A DNA stretch of 8,653 nucleotides from an uncultured Clostridia bacterium (GCA_946620335.1 CAMONF010000104.1:1-8653), one strand, 5' to 3'; positions 1 through 6,596 are shown, numbered from the stretch's first letter. Notes: generated from the letters alone by a model not told the origin. Program-made: numbers and translations.

Positions 1-126
1 AGCCAGTGAGACGGAAGCTGCGCAGAAAGCGGCCGGCGGGGCAGCCAGTGAGACGGAAGCTGCGCAGAAAGCGGCCGGCGGGGCAGCCAGTGAGACGGAA
101 GCTGCGCAGGAAGCGGCCGCTCCGCA
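1..126 (+). repeat. 42-bp in-frame tandem repeat inside the GH2 gene
   Basis: Units start at bases 1, 43 and 85. The first two are identical over 42 bp. The third matches for about its first 25 bases and then diverges through scattered substitutions. Each unit encodes ASETEAAQKAAGGA in the GH2 frame. Because the unit is a multiple of three, copy-number change would keep the frame. The array runs off the left edge, so total copy number is unknown. It lies ahead of the segment carrying the catalytic nucleophile, apparently as an insertion in the barrel region. Confidence 0.95.
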
Positions 127-1306
127 GATGCCGGACTTCTCGAAAATGGACAGCACCATGTTCAACATGATCGCCATGCAGATGGGCAGCGGCATGAACC
201 ACTCGGCGGACGGAGACGATGCGGATCTGGCCACCACGCCCATCCTCGACGCCCTGGACCTGGCGGGGGACAATTACGCCTCCGGCCGCTATCCGATGGA
301 AGGGGAGAAGCACCCGGAACGCGTCATTTTCGGAAGCGAGACCCTGCCGCCGGACCTGGCCGACAACTGGGCGATGGTAAAAAAATTCCCCTATCTGGTT
401 GGAGATTTCATGTGGACCGCCTTCGACTACCTGGGTGAGGCGGGAATCGGCGCCTGGAGCTACTCCCCGGATGGGATGCAGTTCGACAAGCCTTATCCGT
501 GGCTGATCGGCGGCGCAGGCGTGATTGACATTCTGGGCACCCCGGATGCCGAGGCCCTCTGGGCCGGCATGGTCTGGGGCACGGACACGGGTGTGAAAAT
601 GGCCGTAACACCGGCCAACCACCCTGGTGTGGAGCCCTACCACTCGGCCTGGAGAGGCACCAACGCCGTCCGCTCCTGGTCCTGGAGGGGCTGCGAGGAC
701 AATCCGGTGAAAGTGGAAGCCTATTCCGACGGGGCGGAGGTGGCCCTGTTCCTGGACGGTGAGGAGATCGGACGAAGGCCGGTGGAGAAATACCGCGCTG
801 TGTTCGAGACCCTCTATCGGCCGGGGCGGCTGGAGGTGGTGGCCTATGACGCGGATGGCCGCGAGACCGGGCGCGATGTCCTGGTGAGCGCGGGCGAGGA
901 GCTGCAAATCCGCCTCACACCAGAGTTCCCGTCTGAAGGTATCCAGGCCGGGCCGGCAACTGGCAGAGAACAGAGTGCGGCTCCCTATGGGAAGGTGGAA
1001 CCGGGGCAGGTGGTCTTCATTTCCGTGAGTCTTGCGGATGCGAATGGGAACGTCGAGAGCAATGCCGACGAGCTGCTCACGGCAGAAGTGACCGGCGGCG
1101 AGCTCCTCGGCTTCGGCAGCGCCAGCCCCTGCACAGTGGACTCCTTCGTGACCGGCCGCTACGCGGCCTATTACGGGCGGGCACTCGCTGTGGTCCGGGC
1201 AGTAGACGGAGATCTGCGCCTGAAGGTGAGCTCGGAATCCGGTCTTGAAGCGGAACTGAACCTCGGCCTTGCATCCGGTTACGCAGCACATCATTTTTCA
1301 GTATAA
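1..1306 (+). CDS. Glycoside hydrolase family 2 (beta-galactosidase-like), 3' part, 5' end outside window
   Basis: The reading frame is open from base 2, so the first ATG (128) is internal and the true start lies upstream; 434 residues are visible. Visible residues 1-42 are two perfect and one partial copy of a 14-residue Ala/Glu/Gly-rich repeat. The end of the GH2 TIM barrel follows: the GSET motif at about 111-114, whose Glu113 (codon 338-340) is the likely catalytic nucleophile, then PYLVGDFMWTAFDYLGEAGI, typical of this GH2 group. Residues about 235-294 resemble the DUF4982 beta-sandwich. Residues 336-418 resemble the C-terminal Ig-like domain, including GELLGFGSA and YYGRALAVVRA. Expected role: hydrolysis of beta-galactosides or related glycosides by a retaining mechanism. 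The acid/base Glu and N-terminal domains are out of view, so localisation and substrate cannot be judged. An 80-bp gap leads to the oxidoreductase gene. Confidence 0.9.
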   Translation, partial: ASETEAAQKAAGGAASETEAAQKAAGGAASETEAAQEAAAPQMPDFSKMDSTMFNMIAMQMGSGMNHSADGDDADLATTPILDALDLAGDNYASGRYPMEGEKHPERVIFGSETLPPDLADNWAMVKKFPYLVGDFMWTAFDYLGEAGIGAWSYSPDGMQFDKPYPWLIGGAGVIDILGTPDAEALWAGMVWGTDTGVKMAVTPANHPGVEPYHSAWRGTNAVRSWSWRGCEDNPVKVEAYSDGAEVALFLDGEEIGRRPVEKYRAVFETLYRPGRLEVVAYDADGRETGRDVLVSAGEELQIRLTPEFPSEGIQAGPATGREQSAAPYGKVEPGQVVFISVSLADANGNVESNADELLTAEVTGGELLGFGSASPCTVDSFVTGRYAAYYGRALAVVRAVDGDLRLKVSSESGLEAELNLGLASGYAAHHFSV

Positions 1307-1308
1307 TT

Positions 1309-1339
1309 TTGCGTGGTAACCAGACTCTGTGTTCATAAT
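1309..1339 (+). promoter_or_regulatory. Weak candidate promoter before the oxidoreductase gene
   Basis: TTGCGT (1309-1314) and CATAAT (1334-1339) are separated by 19 bp. The -10 matches the sigma-70 consensus at 5 of 6 bases, but the -35 is poor and the spacer is long. No terminator-like hairpin follows the GH2 stop codon, so read-through from the GH2 gene is at least as likely as initiation here. Confidence 0.2.
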
Positions 1340-1386
1340 AACAGGTTCATCAGAAAGCAATCGTTAAAGAAAAGAAGGGAATCCTT

Positions 1387-2496
1387 ATGAATCAGCATCC
1401 GGTCAGGACCGCCGTGGTAGGCTGCGGCAAAATCAGTGATATCTATTTCCAGAACATGATTGAAAAATACGAAACTCTTGAGGTCGTATCCTGCTGTGCC
1501 CGGGGAATGGAGAGCGCCCTTCGGCAGGGAGCAAAGTACGGAGTGAAGCCATGCACTTTTGCCGAGATCCTGGCGGACCAGTCTGTCGAAATGCTGGTGA
1601 TCCTCACCCCTGCGCCGACGCACTATGATCTTATTAAACAGGGCCTTCTGGCAGGAAAACATGTCTACACGGAAAAGCCTATCGCCACTACGATAAAGGA
1701 AGCAGCAGAGCTTGTTCGGCTGGCGAATGAGCGCGGCCTATATCTCGGTGCTGCTCCGGAGACCTTCCTGGGGAGCGCGGTGCAAACAGCCAGGAAAGCC
1801 ATCGATGACGGTCTGATTGGTGAGGTCACCTCTTTCCATGTGACGGCCAACCGCGACCTTACCTTTCTGGCAAGCTTTTTCCGGTTTCTGCGGATGCCCT
1901 ACGGCGGGATCTGCTACGATTACGGCGTGTATTACCTGACAGCGTTAGTCAGTCTGCTGGGACCGATGCAGGAGGTATTCGGCGTTGTAAAGAACAGAAG
2001 TCGTGTTCGGGTCAATTCGCTTCCCCAGAGTCCCGAATTCGGGCAGGAATATATCTACGACAACGAGAGTCAGACAGACGCGGTCCTGACCACAGAGAGC
2101 GGCATCACCGGCACATTTGCCCTCAATGGAGACAGCATACCGGTGGATCTGGGAGACTTCACGATCCACGGCACCAAGGGAGTGCTGAGGCTGGGGGATG
2201 CCAACCAGTTTGGTGGCGAAATTCGGCTGATTTCCCACGATCTGCGCGCTTTTCATGAAGGCATCAAGCCGGTCTCACTGAAGCCGGTCAACGATCTGAC
2301 TGATGATGCCAGAGGAATCGGCCCTGCGGATATGGCACGAGCGATCCGGGAGGGCAGTCACGCGCGAACGTCCATGGAACTGGCTATCCATGTACTGGAT
2401 ATCATTGAACAGATCATGAAGAGCAGCGAGACCGGCTCTGTCCGTACGATCTCCACTACCTGCAGCCGTCCTGACTTATTTGACGGCAGGCTGTAA
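1387..2496 (+). CDS. Gfo/Idh/MocA family NAD(P)-dependent oxidoreductase
   Basis: A 369-residue protein of usual family length. The N-terminal Rossmann fold carries GCGKIS at 12-17 for dinucleotide binding. YTEKPIA at 94-100 holds the family EKP motif (96-98), whose Lys is the usual catalytic or hydride-transfer residue. The C-terminal alpha/beta domain includes GGICYDYGVYYLTAL (173-187), where this family often has a GG...D.G.H motif; Tyr182 sits near the usual His. No signal peptide is seen, so it is cytoplasmic. Members oxidise, reduce or epimerise sugars, inositols and derivatives; the substrate cannot be told from sequence. A purine-rich AAGAAGGGA precedes the start at good spacing. The gene may be co-transcribed with GH2 80 bp upstream, and a hairpin covers its stop codon. 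Several stretches look less GC-rich than neighbouring genes. Confidence 0.9.
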   Translation: MNQHPVRTAVVGCGKISDIYFQNMIEKYETLEVVSCCARGMESALRQGAKYGVKPCTFAEILADQSVEMLVILTPAPTHYDLIKQGLLAGKHVYTEKPIATTIKEAAELVRLANERGLYLGAAPETFLGSAVQTARKAIDDGLIGEVTSFHVTANRDLTFLASFFRFLRMPYGGICYDYGVYYLTALVSLLGPMQEVFGVVKNRSRVRVNSLPQSPEFGQEYIYDNESQTDAVLTTESGITGTFALNGDSIPVDLGDFTIHGTKGVLRLGDANQFGGEIRLISHDLRAFHEGIKPVSLKPVNDLTDDARGIGPADMARAIREGSHARTSMELAIHVLDIIEQIMKSSETGSVRTISTTCSRPDLFDGRL

Positions 2497-2537
2497 AGAG
2501 GGACAGTTCTCCGTTCGGCGGAACCTTCCCTCTTTAC
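2493..2537 (+). terminator. Hairpin over the oxidoreductase stop codon; possible terminator, short relative of the palindromic repeats
   Basis: GTAAAGAGGGA (2493-2503) and TCCCTCTTTAC (2527-2537) are perfect 11-bp inverted repeats. An inner GTTC/GAAC pair lies at 2506-2509 and 2521-2524. The left arm includes the TAA stop. No T-run follows directly, so this is not a standard intrinsic terminator; an A7T4 tract lies some 30 bases downstream. Its core AGGGACAGTTC and GGAACCTTCCCT closely match AGGGACGGTTC and GGAACCGTCCCT of the three large repeats, suggesting a diverged short relative. Confidence 0.5.
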
Positions 2538-2559
2538 GCGCCGGGGAAAAGGCGAATAC

Positions 2560-2569
2560 GGACATGTCC
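2560..2569. promoter_or_regulatory. 10-bp palindrome upstream of the deacetylase operon
   Basis: GGACATGTCC is a perfect palindrome followed by an A/T tract (2571-2580). It sits about 40 bp ahead of a TATACT box, where an activator site could lie. No regulator family is recognised. A 10-bp palindrome can occur by chance. Confidence 0.2.
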
Positions 2570-2607
2570 TAAAAAAATTTTACCATCCGCGGCACGCGTA
2601 CAAGGAG

Positions 2608-2613
2608 TATACT
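2608..2613 (+). promoter_or_regulatory. Candidate -10 box for the deacetylase-esterase operon
   Basis: TATACT matches the TATAAT consensus at 5 of 6 bases and lies 53 bp ahead of the chosen start codon, after the hairpin that ends the previous unit. No convincing -35 sits at 16-18 bp, so initiation here would need an activator or another sigma factor. Confidence 0.25.
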
Positions 2614-2656
2614 ATAGTTGCATGACGATTCCCCCCCGGGGAGACCAACACCAGCT

Positions 2657-2661
2657 GGAGG
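2657..2661 (+). promoter_or_regulatory. Ribosome binding site that sets the deacetylase start
   Basis: GGAGG lies 5 bases before the ATG at 2667. The upstream in-frame ATG at 2622 has its nearest purine tract (AGGAG, 2603-2607) 14 bases away, and the extra 15 residues it would add do not look like family sequence. Confidence 0.8.
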
Positions 2662-2666
2662 CACAC

Positions 2667-3413
2667 ATGGGAAACAAGTATTTTACGGTATCATTTGATG
2701 ACGGGCTTGCGCAGGACCGCGAGATCATCCGCCTGATGGACAAATACGGCATCCGCGGGACCTTCAACATCAGCAGCGGGCTGTTCGGCGAGCGCACCTA
2801 CATACAGCGGATGGGCGACATCGGCTTCAAGACTGTGCCGGAGATGGGGAAGAACCCGAAGCAGTTCGCGGAGCATTTCATTCTGCCCAAGGATGAAGCC
2901 GTCGAGCTCTACTCCCACCCGAACGTAGAGGTGGCCAGCCACGGCGTCCACCACCTCCACCAGAACAAGTTCACGATGGAGGAGGCCAGCGACGAGCTCC
3001 TCAAAGACGTCGAGGCGCTCTCGGAGATGTTCGGGTACCGCGTCGCAGGGCATGCACTTCCCTACGGCTCTTACAACGACAATGTCCTGACCGTCCTGAA
3101 GGACGCGGGCGTCCGCTACGCGCGGGCAGTTTCCATGAAGAAGAAGCCCAGGGATTTTCGCTTTGACCCCAACCGCCTAATCATCACGCCCACCTGCTGG
3201 GCGCTGGACACCTTCGCGGAGGCCCTGCTTCAAAAGTTCATTGACGCGCCGGACACCGGGGAAATGCAGGTCTTCTACATGTGGGGCCACGGCTACGAGT
3301 TCGATTACGGCACGAAAATGGGCAATTTCGGCCATCTGGAGAAGCTCTTCGCGATGGCCTCGGCCGCTTCGGGCATTGATTTCGTCACCAACGGCGAGCT
3401 GTACACGGTATAA
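2667..3413 (+). CDS. Polysaccharide deacetylase (NodB homology, carbohydrate esterase 4 type)
   Basis: A 248-residue, almost single-domain NodB protein. FTVSFDDG (6-13) is motif 1, with Asp11 and Asp12 for base and metal. SHGVHH (91-96) is motif 2, with His92 and His96 as metal ligands. HALPYGSYND (129-138) occupies motif 3 but has Ala130 where many members have Arg. YMWGHGYEFD (204-213) supplies the late His (208). The expected reaction is metal-dependent removal of acetyl groups from N-acetyl or O-acetyl sugars. No signal peptide or membrane segment is seen, so a cytoplasmic oligosaccharide substrate is more likely than the cell wall. The start at 2667 is chosen for its GGAGG site. It is the first gene of a three-gene unit, with the SGNH hydrolase 12 bp downstream. 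The exact substrate is unknown. Confidence 0.88.
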   Translation: MGNKYFTVSFDDGLAQDREIIRLMDKYGIRGTFNISSGLFGERTYIQRMGDIGFKTVPEMGKNPKQFAEHFILPKDEAVELYSHPNVEVASHGVHHLHQNKFTMEEASDELLKDVEALSEMFGYRVAGHALPYGSYNDNVLTVLKDAGVRYARAVSMKKKPRDFRFDPNRLIITPTCWALDTFAEALLQKFIDAPDTGEMQVFYMWGHGYEFDYGTKMGNFGHLEKLFAMASAASGIDFVTNGELYTV

Positions 3414-3425
3414 GGAGGAAATACT

Positions 3426-4490
3426 ATGCGAAGAATGGTTGACATTGCGTCCTTCATGAGCGGATATGTCCGCTGCGTGCAGAAGGACGGCTGGTATTCA
3501 TTTTACCGCTTCTTTGAGGAGCAGATGACCAGCTTCGAAGGCAACATCATGTTTGACATGTGCGCGAAAATGAACGCCGGCCTCCGCCTGCGCCTCCGCA
3601 CAGACGCCTCCCGCATCGAGTTCACGGCGAGAAACGTCGCGCCGAAGGCCACGCTGCGGTCCCTGGCAGGCATGGCTTCATTTTACAGGGGAAATGACCC
3701 CAAGCCCAAATTCAAAGGCGGTTCCAAGGAACGCTACGGCGCCTGCTTCGATTTATACGTGGACGGAAAGCAGATGCCTTCCCCCTTCGACACCAAGGGA
3801 TGCGTAAGCTTCTTCCTCGGCGAGCACGGCCCGATGCGGACGGTGGAAATCGTCTTCCCGAACATGCTCCAGCTGGAGATCCGCGACGTCCTGCTCTACG
3901 AGTGCACGGCTTTCGAGCCGATCCCGGAGCGGGAGTACGCCCTCTTTATCGGTGACTCCATCACCCAGGGCGCGAACGTCGTCCACCCGGGCAATGCCTG
4001 GTACAGGAAGGCCGCCGAGGCCTGGGACATGGATTTCCTGAACCAGGGCGTCTGCGGTCTGGTGTTCACCCCCGACACGCTCTCCGGGCTCTCCCGGCTT
4101 GAGAAAAAGCCCGCCCGCATCGTCAGCGCCTTCGGCACCAACGACTGGGGCTTCTCCTCCGCCGCCAAGAAAGATCTGCGGCTTGGCAACATGCGCGCCT
4201 ACCTTGCCCAGCTCCACACGCTCTTCCCCGAGACGGAGACGATCATCGTCACACCCATCCGCCGTCTGGACGAATATGCCTCCGGCACCTTCATGAGCAT
4301 GCGTGCATGGCGGCAGACCATCAGCGAGGAAGCCGCTCAGTACGCCAACATGCGCGTCGTCGACGGGGAAGCCCTGCTGCCCGCCGACGCGGACTACTAC
4401 TACGACACCTTCCTGCATCCCAACGACAGAGGCGCCGCGTATCTCGCGGAGCATTTCCTTGCAGCATGCGACGTGAAAGAGGAGGCTTGA
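3426..4490 (+). CDS. SGNH/GDSL-family hydrolase (probable carbohydrate esterase)
   Basis: 354 residues. The N-terminal part (about 1-160) resembles the beta-sandwich domain found ahead of some SGNH esterases, including a GxDLY-like CFDLYVDGK at 107-115. The catalytic part starts at IGDSITQG (175-182, nucleophile Ser178). NQGVCG (206-211) gives the oxyanion Gly, and GTND (237-240) gives Asn239. DTFLHPND (327-334) gives the Asp/His pair, with three residues between Asp327 and His331 where DxxH is usual. No signal peptide is seen. It probably removes acetyl or other acyl groups from sugars in the cytoplasm. A strong AAGGAGGA follows the previous stop codon directly and lies 7 bases before this ATG, implying translation from the same mRNA. 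Its last codons contain the ribosome binding site of the next gene. Confidence 0.88.
   Translation: MRRMVDIASFMSGYVRCVQKDGWYSFYRFFEEQMTSFEGNIMFDMCAKMNAGLRLRLRTDASRIEFTARNVAPKATLRSLAGMASFYRGNDPKPKFKGGSKERYGACFDLYVDGKQMPSPFDTKGCVSFFLGEHGPMRTVEIVFPNMLQLEIRDVLLYECTAFEPIPEREYALFIGDSITQGANVVHPGNAWYRKAAEAWDMDFLNQGVCGLVFTPDTLSGLSRLEKKPARIVSAFGTNDWGFSSAAKKDLRLGNMRAYLAQLHTLFPETETIIVTPIRRLDEYASGTFMSMRAWRQTISEEAAQYANMRVVDGEALLPADADYYYDTFLHPNDRGAAYLAEHFLAACDVKEEA
4481..4485 (+). promoter_or_regulatory. Ribosome binding site that sets the alpha/beta-hydrolase start
   Basis: GGAGG inside the last codons of the SGNH gene lies 7 bases before the ATG at 4493. It supports that start over the in-frame ATG at 4307, which would add 62 Arg-rich residues that are merely the other frame of the SGNH gene. 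Confidence 0.85.
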
Positions 4491-4492
4491 AA

Positions 4493-5446
4493 ATGAAGAC
4501 ATTCCCGATTTGGAGCGACAACATCCCCTTCAATCGTCCCGGCGTGCGCAAACAGGACCTCATGTGCATCAAAAAACGGCCGAAGGGCCTCGCCATGGTC
4601 GCCTGGCTCCGCTCCGTCTTCGGTTCGAAGATCGACAAGGATGCCTCTGCGCTGGACACCTTTACCTACCTGGACGAGATCCTTCCGGGAAAGGTCAGCG
4701 CCTACATGGATGACATGCCCACGCTCACACATTACCCGGCGGAGGGAAGCGACATGGCCGTGATCGTCGTGCCCGGCGGCGGCTTCTGCAACCAGTCGCG
4801 CGATCTGGAGGGCGAGAACATCGCCCGCTTCCTGAACAGCTGCGGAATCACCGCCTTTGTGCTGGAGTACCGGATGAATCCCTACGAGGCGCCGGTCTTC
4901 TATCTGGACCTGCAGCGGGCCATCCGGTTCGTGCGTTTCCACGCGGAGGAATACCACATTTCTCCTGACAGGATTGGAGCGATCGGCTTCTCCGCCGGCG
5001 GCTTCATCACCGGCGCCGCCGCGTTGCTCTTGCCGGACGCTCCGCCTGAGGCTCCCGGCTACACGCCGGACGAGGTGGACCTCGTCAGCGGGCGGGCGAA
5101 CAGCATCGCGCTCCTCTACCCGGTCACTCATTTCGATGAAAATCCCAACATGCTCTGCCTGGTAGGCGGCGACGACTTCTTTGACCCGGCCAAGCGCGCG
5201 GCCCTCGAGGAAAAATACTCCCTCATTGTCCACGCAGGTGACGCTCCCGATATTCCGCAGTTCCTCTGCTATGGAACAAAGGATATGCTGAAGGGGAATG
5301 ACCGCTACGCAGCCGCCCTCGATCAGGCAGGCGTTCCCCACAAGACCATCGCCATCGAAGGCGCCAATCACGGGTATTCGCTCAATCAGAAGAACTATGC
5401 ATGGTGGGCGGATGAATATGTGAAGTGGCTGGAGAAGGCCATGTGA
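4493..5446 (+). CDS. Alpha/beta-hydrolase fold esterase (acetyl-xylan esterase-like)
   Basis: 317 residues. VIVVPGGGFCNQ (90-101) is the oxyanion-hole region, equivalent to the HGGG motif. IGFSAGG (164-170) is the nucleophile elbow with Ser167. Asp264 in YGTKD is the likely acid, and His293 in GANHGY is the catalytic His. This order and spacing fit the acetyl-xylan/feruloyl-esterase-like branch of alpha/beta hydrolases. No signal peptide is seen. The inferred role is to deacylate oligosaccharides alongside the upstream SGNH and NodB enzymes; a peptidase or lipase role is less likely given the neighbours. Only 2 bp separate it from the SGNH stop codon, so translational coupling is likely. It is the last gene of the unit, and a large palindromic repeat begins 18 bp after its stop. 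Confidence 0.87.
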   Translation: MKTFPIWSDNIPFNRPGVRKQDLMCIKKRPKGLAMVAWLRSVFGSKIDKDASALDTFTYLDEILPGKVSAYMDDMPTLTHYPAEGSDMAVIVVPGGGFCNQSRDLEGENIARFLNSCGITAFVLEYRMNPYEAPVFYLDLQRAIRFVRFHAEEYHISPDRIGAIGFSAGGFITGAAALLLPDAPPEAPGYTPDEVDLVSGRANSIALLYPVTHFDENPNMLCLVGGDDFFDPAKRAALEEKYSLIVHAGDAPDIPQFLCYGTKDMLKGNDRYAAALDQAGVPHKTIAIEGANHGYSLNQKNYAWWADEYVKWLEKAM

Positions 5447-5464
5447 AGTATAAGGCAGTGACAA

Positions 5465-5593
5465 AAACTGGGAATCAGGGACGGTTCCTTTTCCCACTTT
5501 TCTTCGAAAAGTGGGAAAAGGAACCGTCCCTGATTCCCAGTTTCCCCCTTCCTCCGAAAAGTTGAAAAGGGAGCCGTCCCTGATCCACAGATT
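5465..5593 (+). repeat. Palindromic composite repeat, copy A (left arm, right arm, degenerate second right arm)
   Basis: Left arm 5465-5502 and right arm 5506-5543 are perfect 38-bp inverted repeats with loop TTC. Their ends read AAACTGGGAATCAGGGACGG and the reverse complement. After a C-rich linker (5544-5555), a second right arm at 5556-5593 matches the first at 31 of 38 bases. The element starts 18 bp after the esterase stop. Transcribed, it would form a very stable hairpin. It lacks a following T-run, so a terminator role is possible but unproven. No transposase or obvious target duplication is present. Confidence 0.95.
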
Positions 5594-5623
5594 TTCACAT
5601 TCCCCCTGCCGCCTATAAATCTG

Positions 5624-5697
5624 AATGCAGAAAATACCGCACGAACCATTTGCATTCTGCCTGAGCCCGTGCTATGTTAATGCAAAGCAATACCGCA
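5624..5697. promoter_or_regulatory. Operator-like repeats in the dat promoter region
   Basis: TTTGCATT (5649-5656) and AATGCAAA (5679-5686) are perfect inverted repeats 22 bp apart, overlapping the -35 and the probable start site of the candidate dat promoter. AATGCAGAAAATACCGCA (5624-5641) and AATGCAAAGCAATACCGCA (5679-5697) are direct repeats sharing AATGCA and AATACCGCA, 55 bp apart. Placement suits a repressor; no known family is recognised. Confidence 0.4.
5650..5678 (+). promoter_or_regulatory. Candidate promoter for dat
   Basis: TTGCAT (5650-5655), a 17-bp spacer and TATGTT (5673-5678) preceded by TG at 5670-5671 form an extended -10. The predicted start near 5685 gives a leader of about 55 nt. 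A competing candidate is TTTTCA (5592-5597), 16 bp, TATAAA (5614-5619), just at the edge of repeat A. Confidence 0.4.
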
Positions 5698-5711
5698 GCG
5701 GGAAGCTGCGG
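5693..5711 (+). other. Small hairpin in the dat leader
   Basis: CCGCAGC and GCTGCGG are perfect 7-bp inverted repeats around a 5-base loop, about 17 bases before the dat ribosome binding site. No T-run follows. It could affect mRNA stability or translation. Confidence 0.35.
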
Positions 5712-5739
5712 AAAATGAACCCCACATGGAGATTATATT

Positions 5740-6579
5740 ATGGAACGACTTGGCTACTACAACGGGACCTTCGGTCCTCTTGATGAGATGACAGTGCCTA
5801 TGAATGACCGCGTCTGCTGGTTCGGCGACGGCGTGTACGACGCCCAGCCCTGCAGAAATTACCATATTTTCGCGCTGGACGAGCATGTTGACCGCTTCTT
5901 CCGGAGCGCTGCCGCCCTGAAAATCGAGATTCCCGTCACCAAGGACGAGCTTAAGGACCTTCTGAACAGCCTCGTTCAGAAAATGGACACCGGCGACCTC
6001 TTCCTCTACTACCAGGTCACCCGCGGCACCGGCCCCAGAAAGCACTTCTTCATCGACGCCCCGGCCAACCTCTGGGTCACCATCACCCCGGCCGGCAAGT
6101 ATGACGGAATCACGCCAATCAAGCTCATCACCACCGAGGACACGCGTTTCTTCCACTGCAACGTCAAGACCCTCAACCTGATTCCCTCCGTCATGGCTGC
6201 CCAGAAGGCGGAGGAAGCCGGCTGTGCGGAAGCCGTCTTCTATCGTCCGGGCGAGCGCGTCACGGAAGGCGCCCACAGCAACATCCACATCCTGAAAAAT
6301 GGAACCCTTTACACTGCCCCCACGGACAACCTGATCCTGCCGGGCATCGCCAGGGCCCACCTGCTCAGGGCCTGCGAGGCGCTTGGGATTCCCGTCAAGG
6401 AGGAAGCCTTCCATCTGAGCGACCTTTTCGATGCGGACGAAATCATTGTGACCAGCTCCAGCCAGCTCTGCCGCCACGCCTGCGAAGTCGACGGCAAACC
6501 CGCCGGCTGCAAAGCGCCGGAACTCTACAGCAAGATCCAGACCTATCTGATTGACGAATTCGAGCGGGAGACCAGATAA
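5740..6579 (+). CDS. dat: D-amino acid aminotransferase (D-alanine transaminase)
   Basis: A 279-residue fold-type IV PLP enzyme, close to the 280-290 residues usual for D-amino acid transaminases. NDRVCWFGDGVYDAQ (22-36) holds Tyr33. YYQVTRGTGPRKH (90-102) ends in the RxH pair Arg100/His102. With Tyr33 this matches the carboxylate trap that marks D-amino acid transaminases (Tyr31, Arg98 and His100 in the Bacillus enzyme), unlike branched-chain IlvE. CNVKTLNL (140-147) gives the PLP Lys143, RVTEGAHSN (173-181) gives Glu176, and NLILPG (197-202) matches the cofactor loop. Reaction: D-Ala + 2-oxoglutarate = pyruvate + D-Glu, in the cytoplasm, supplying D-amino acids for peptidoglycan. GGAG (5728-5731) lies 8 bases before the ATG. 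It is a single-gene unit bracketed by repeats A and B. IlvE or aminodeoxychorismate lyase are the less likely alternatives. Confidence 0.9.
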   Translation: MERLGYYNGTFGPLDEMTVPMNDRVCWFGDGVYDAQPCRNYHIFALDEHVDRFFRSAAALKIEIPVTKDELKDLLNSLVQKMDTGDLFLYYQVTRGTGPRKHFFIDAPANLWVTITPAGKYDGITPIKLITTEDTRFFHCNVKTLNLIPSVMAAQKAEEAGCAEAVFYRPGERVTEGAHSNIHILKNGTLYTAPTDNLILPGIARAHLLRACEALGIPVKEEAFHLSDLFDADEIIVTSSSQLCRHACEVDGKPAGCKAPELYSKIQTYLIDEFERETR

Positions 6580-6596
6580 GGTCGCGAAAGACAGGG

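Noticed and set aside
128..130. ATG at 128 as the start of the GH2 protein
   Set aside because: The frame is open and repeat-coding to the left edge, no ribosome binding site precedes 128, and the protein would start in the middle of the catalytic barrel.
4307..4492. N-terminal extension of the alpha/beta-hydrolase to an in-frame ATG at 4307
   Set aside because: The added 62 residues are Arg-rich, overlap the SGNH gene in another frame and show no family similarity; GGAGG precedes the ATG at 4493.
3753..4502. Long minus-strand open frames antisense to real genes (also 4400-5497, 5677-6477 and 7110-8261)
   Set aside because: Gly/Asp/Glu/His-rich compositions typical of antisense frames of GC-rich genes; the + strand proteins have clear catalytic motifs.
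5465..5593. CRISPR array or classical insertion sequence made from the repeats
   Set aside because: Copies are separated by whole genes, not short regular spacers, and there is no transposase or cas gene in the window.
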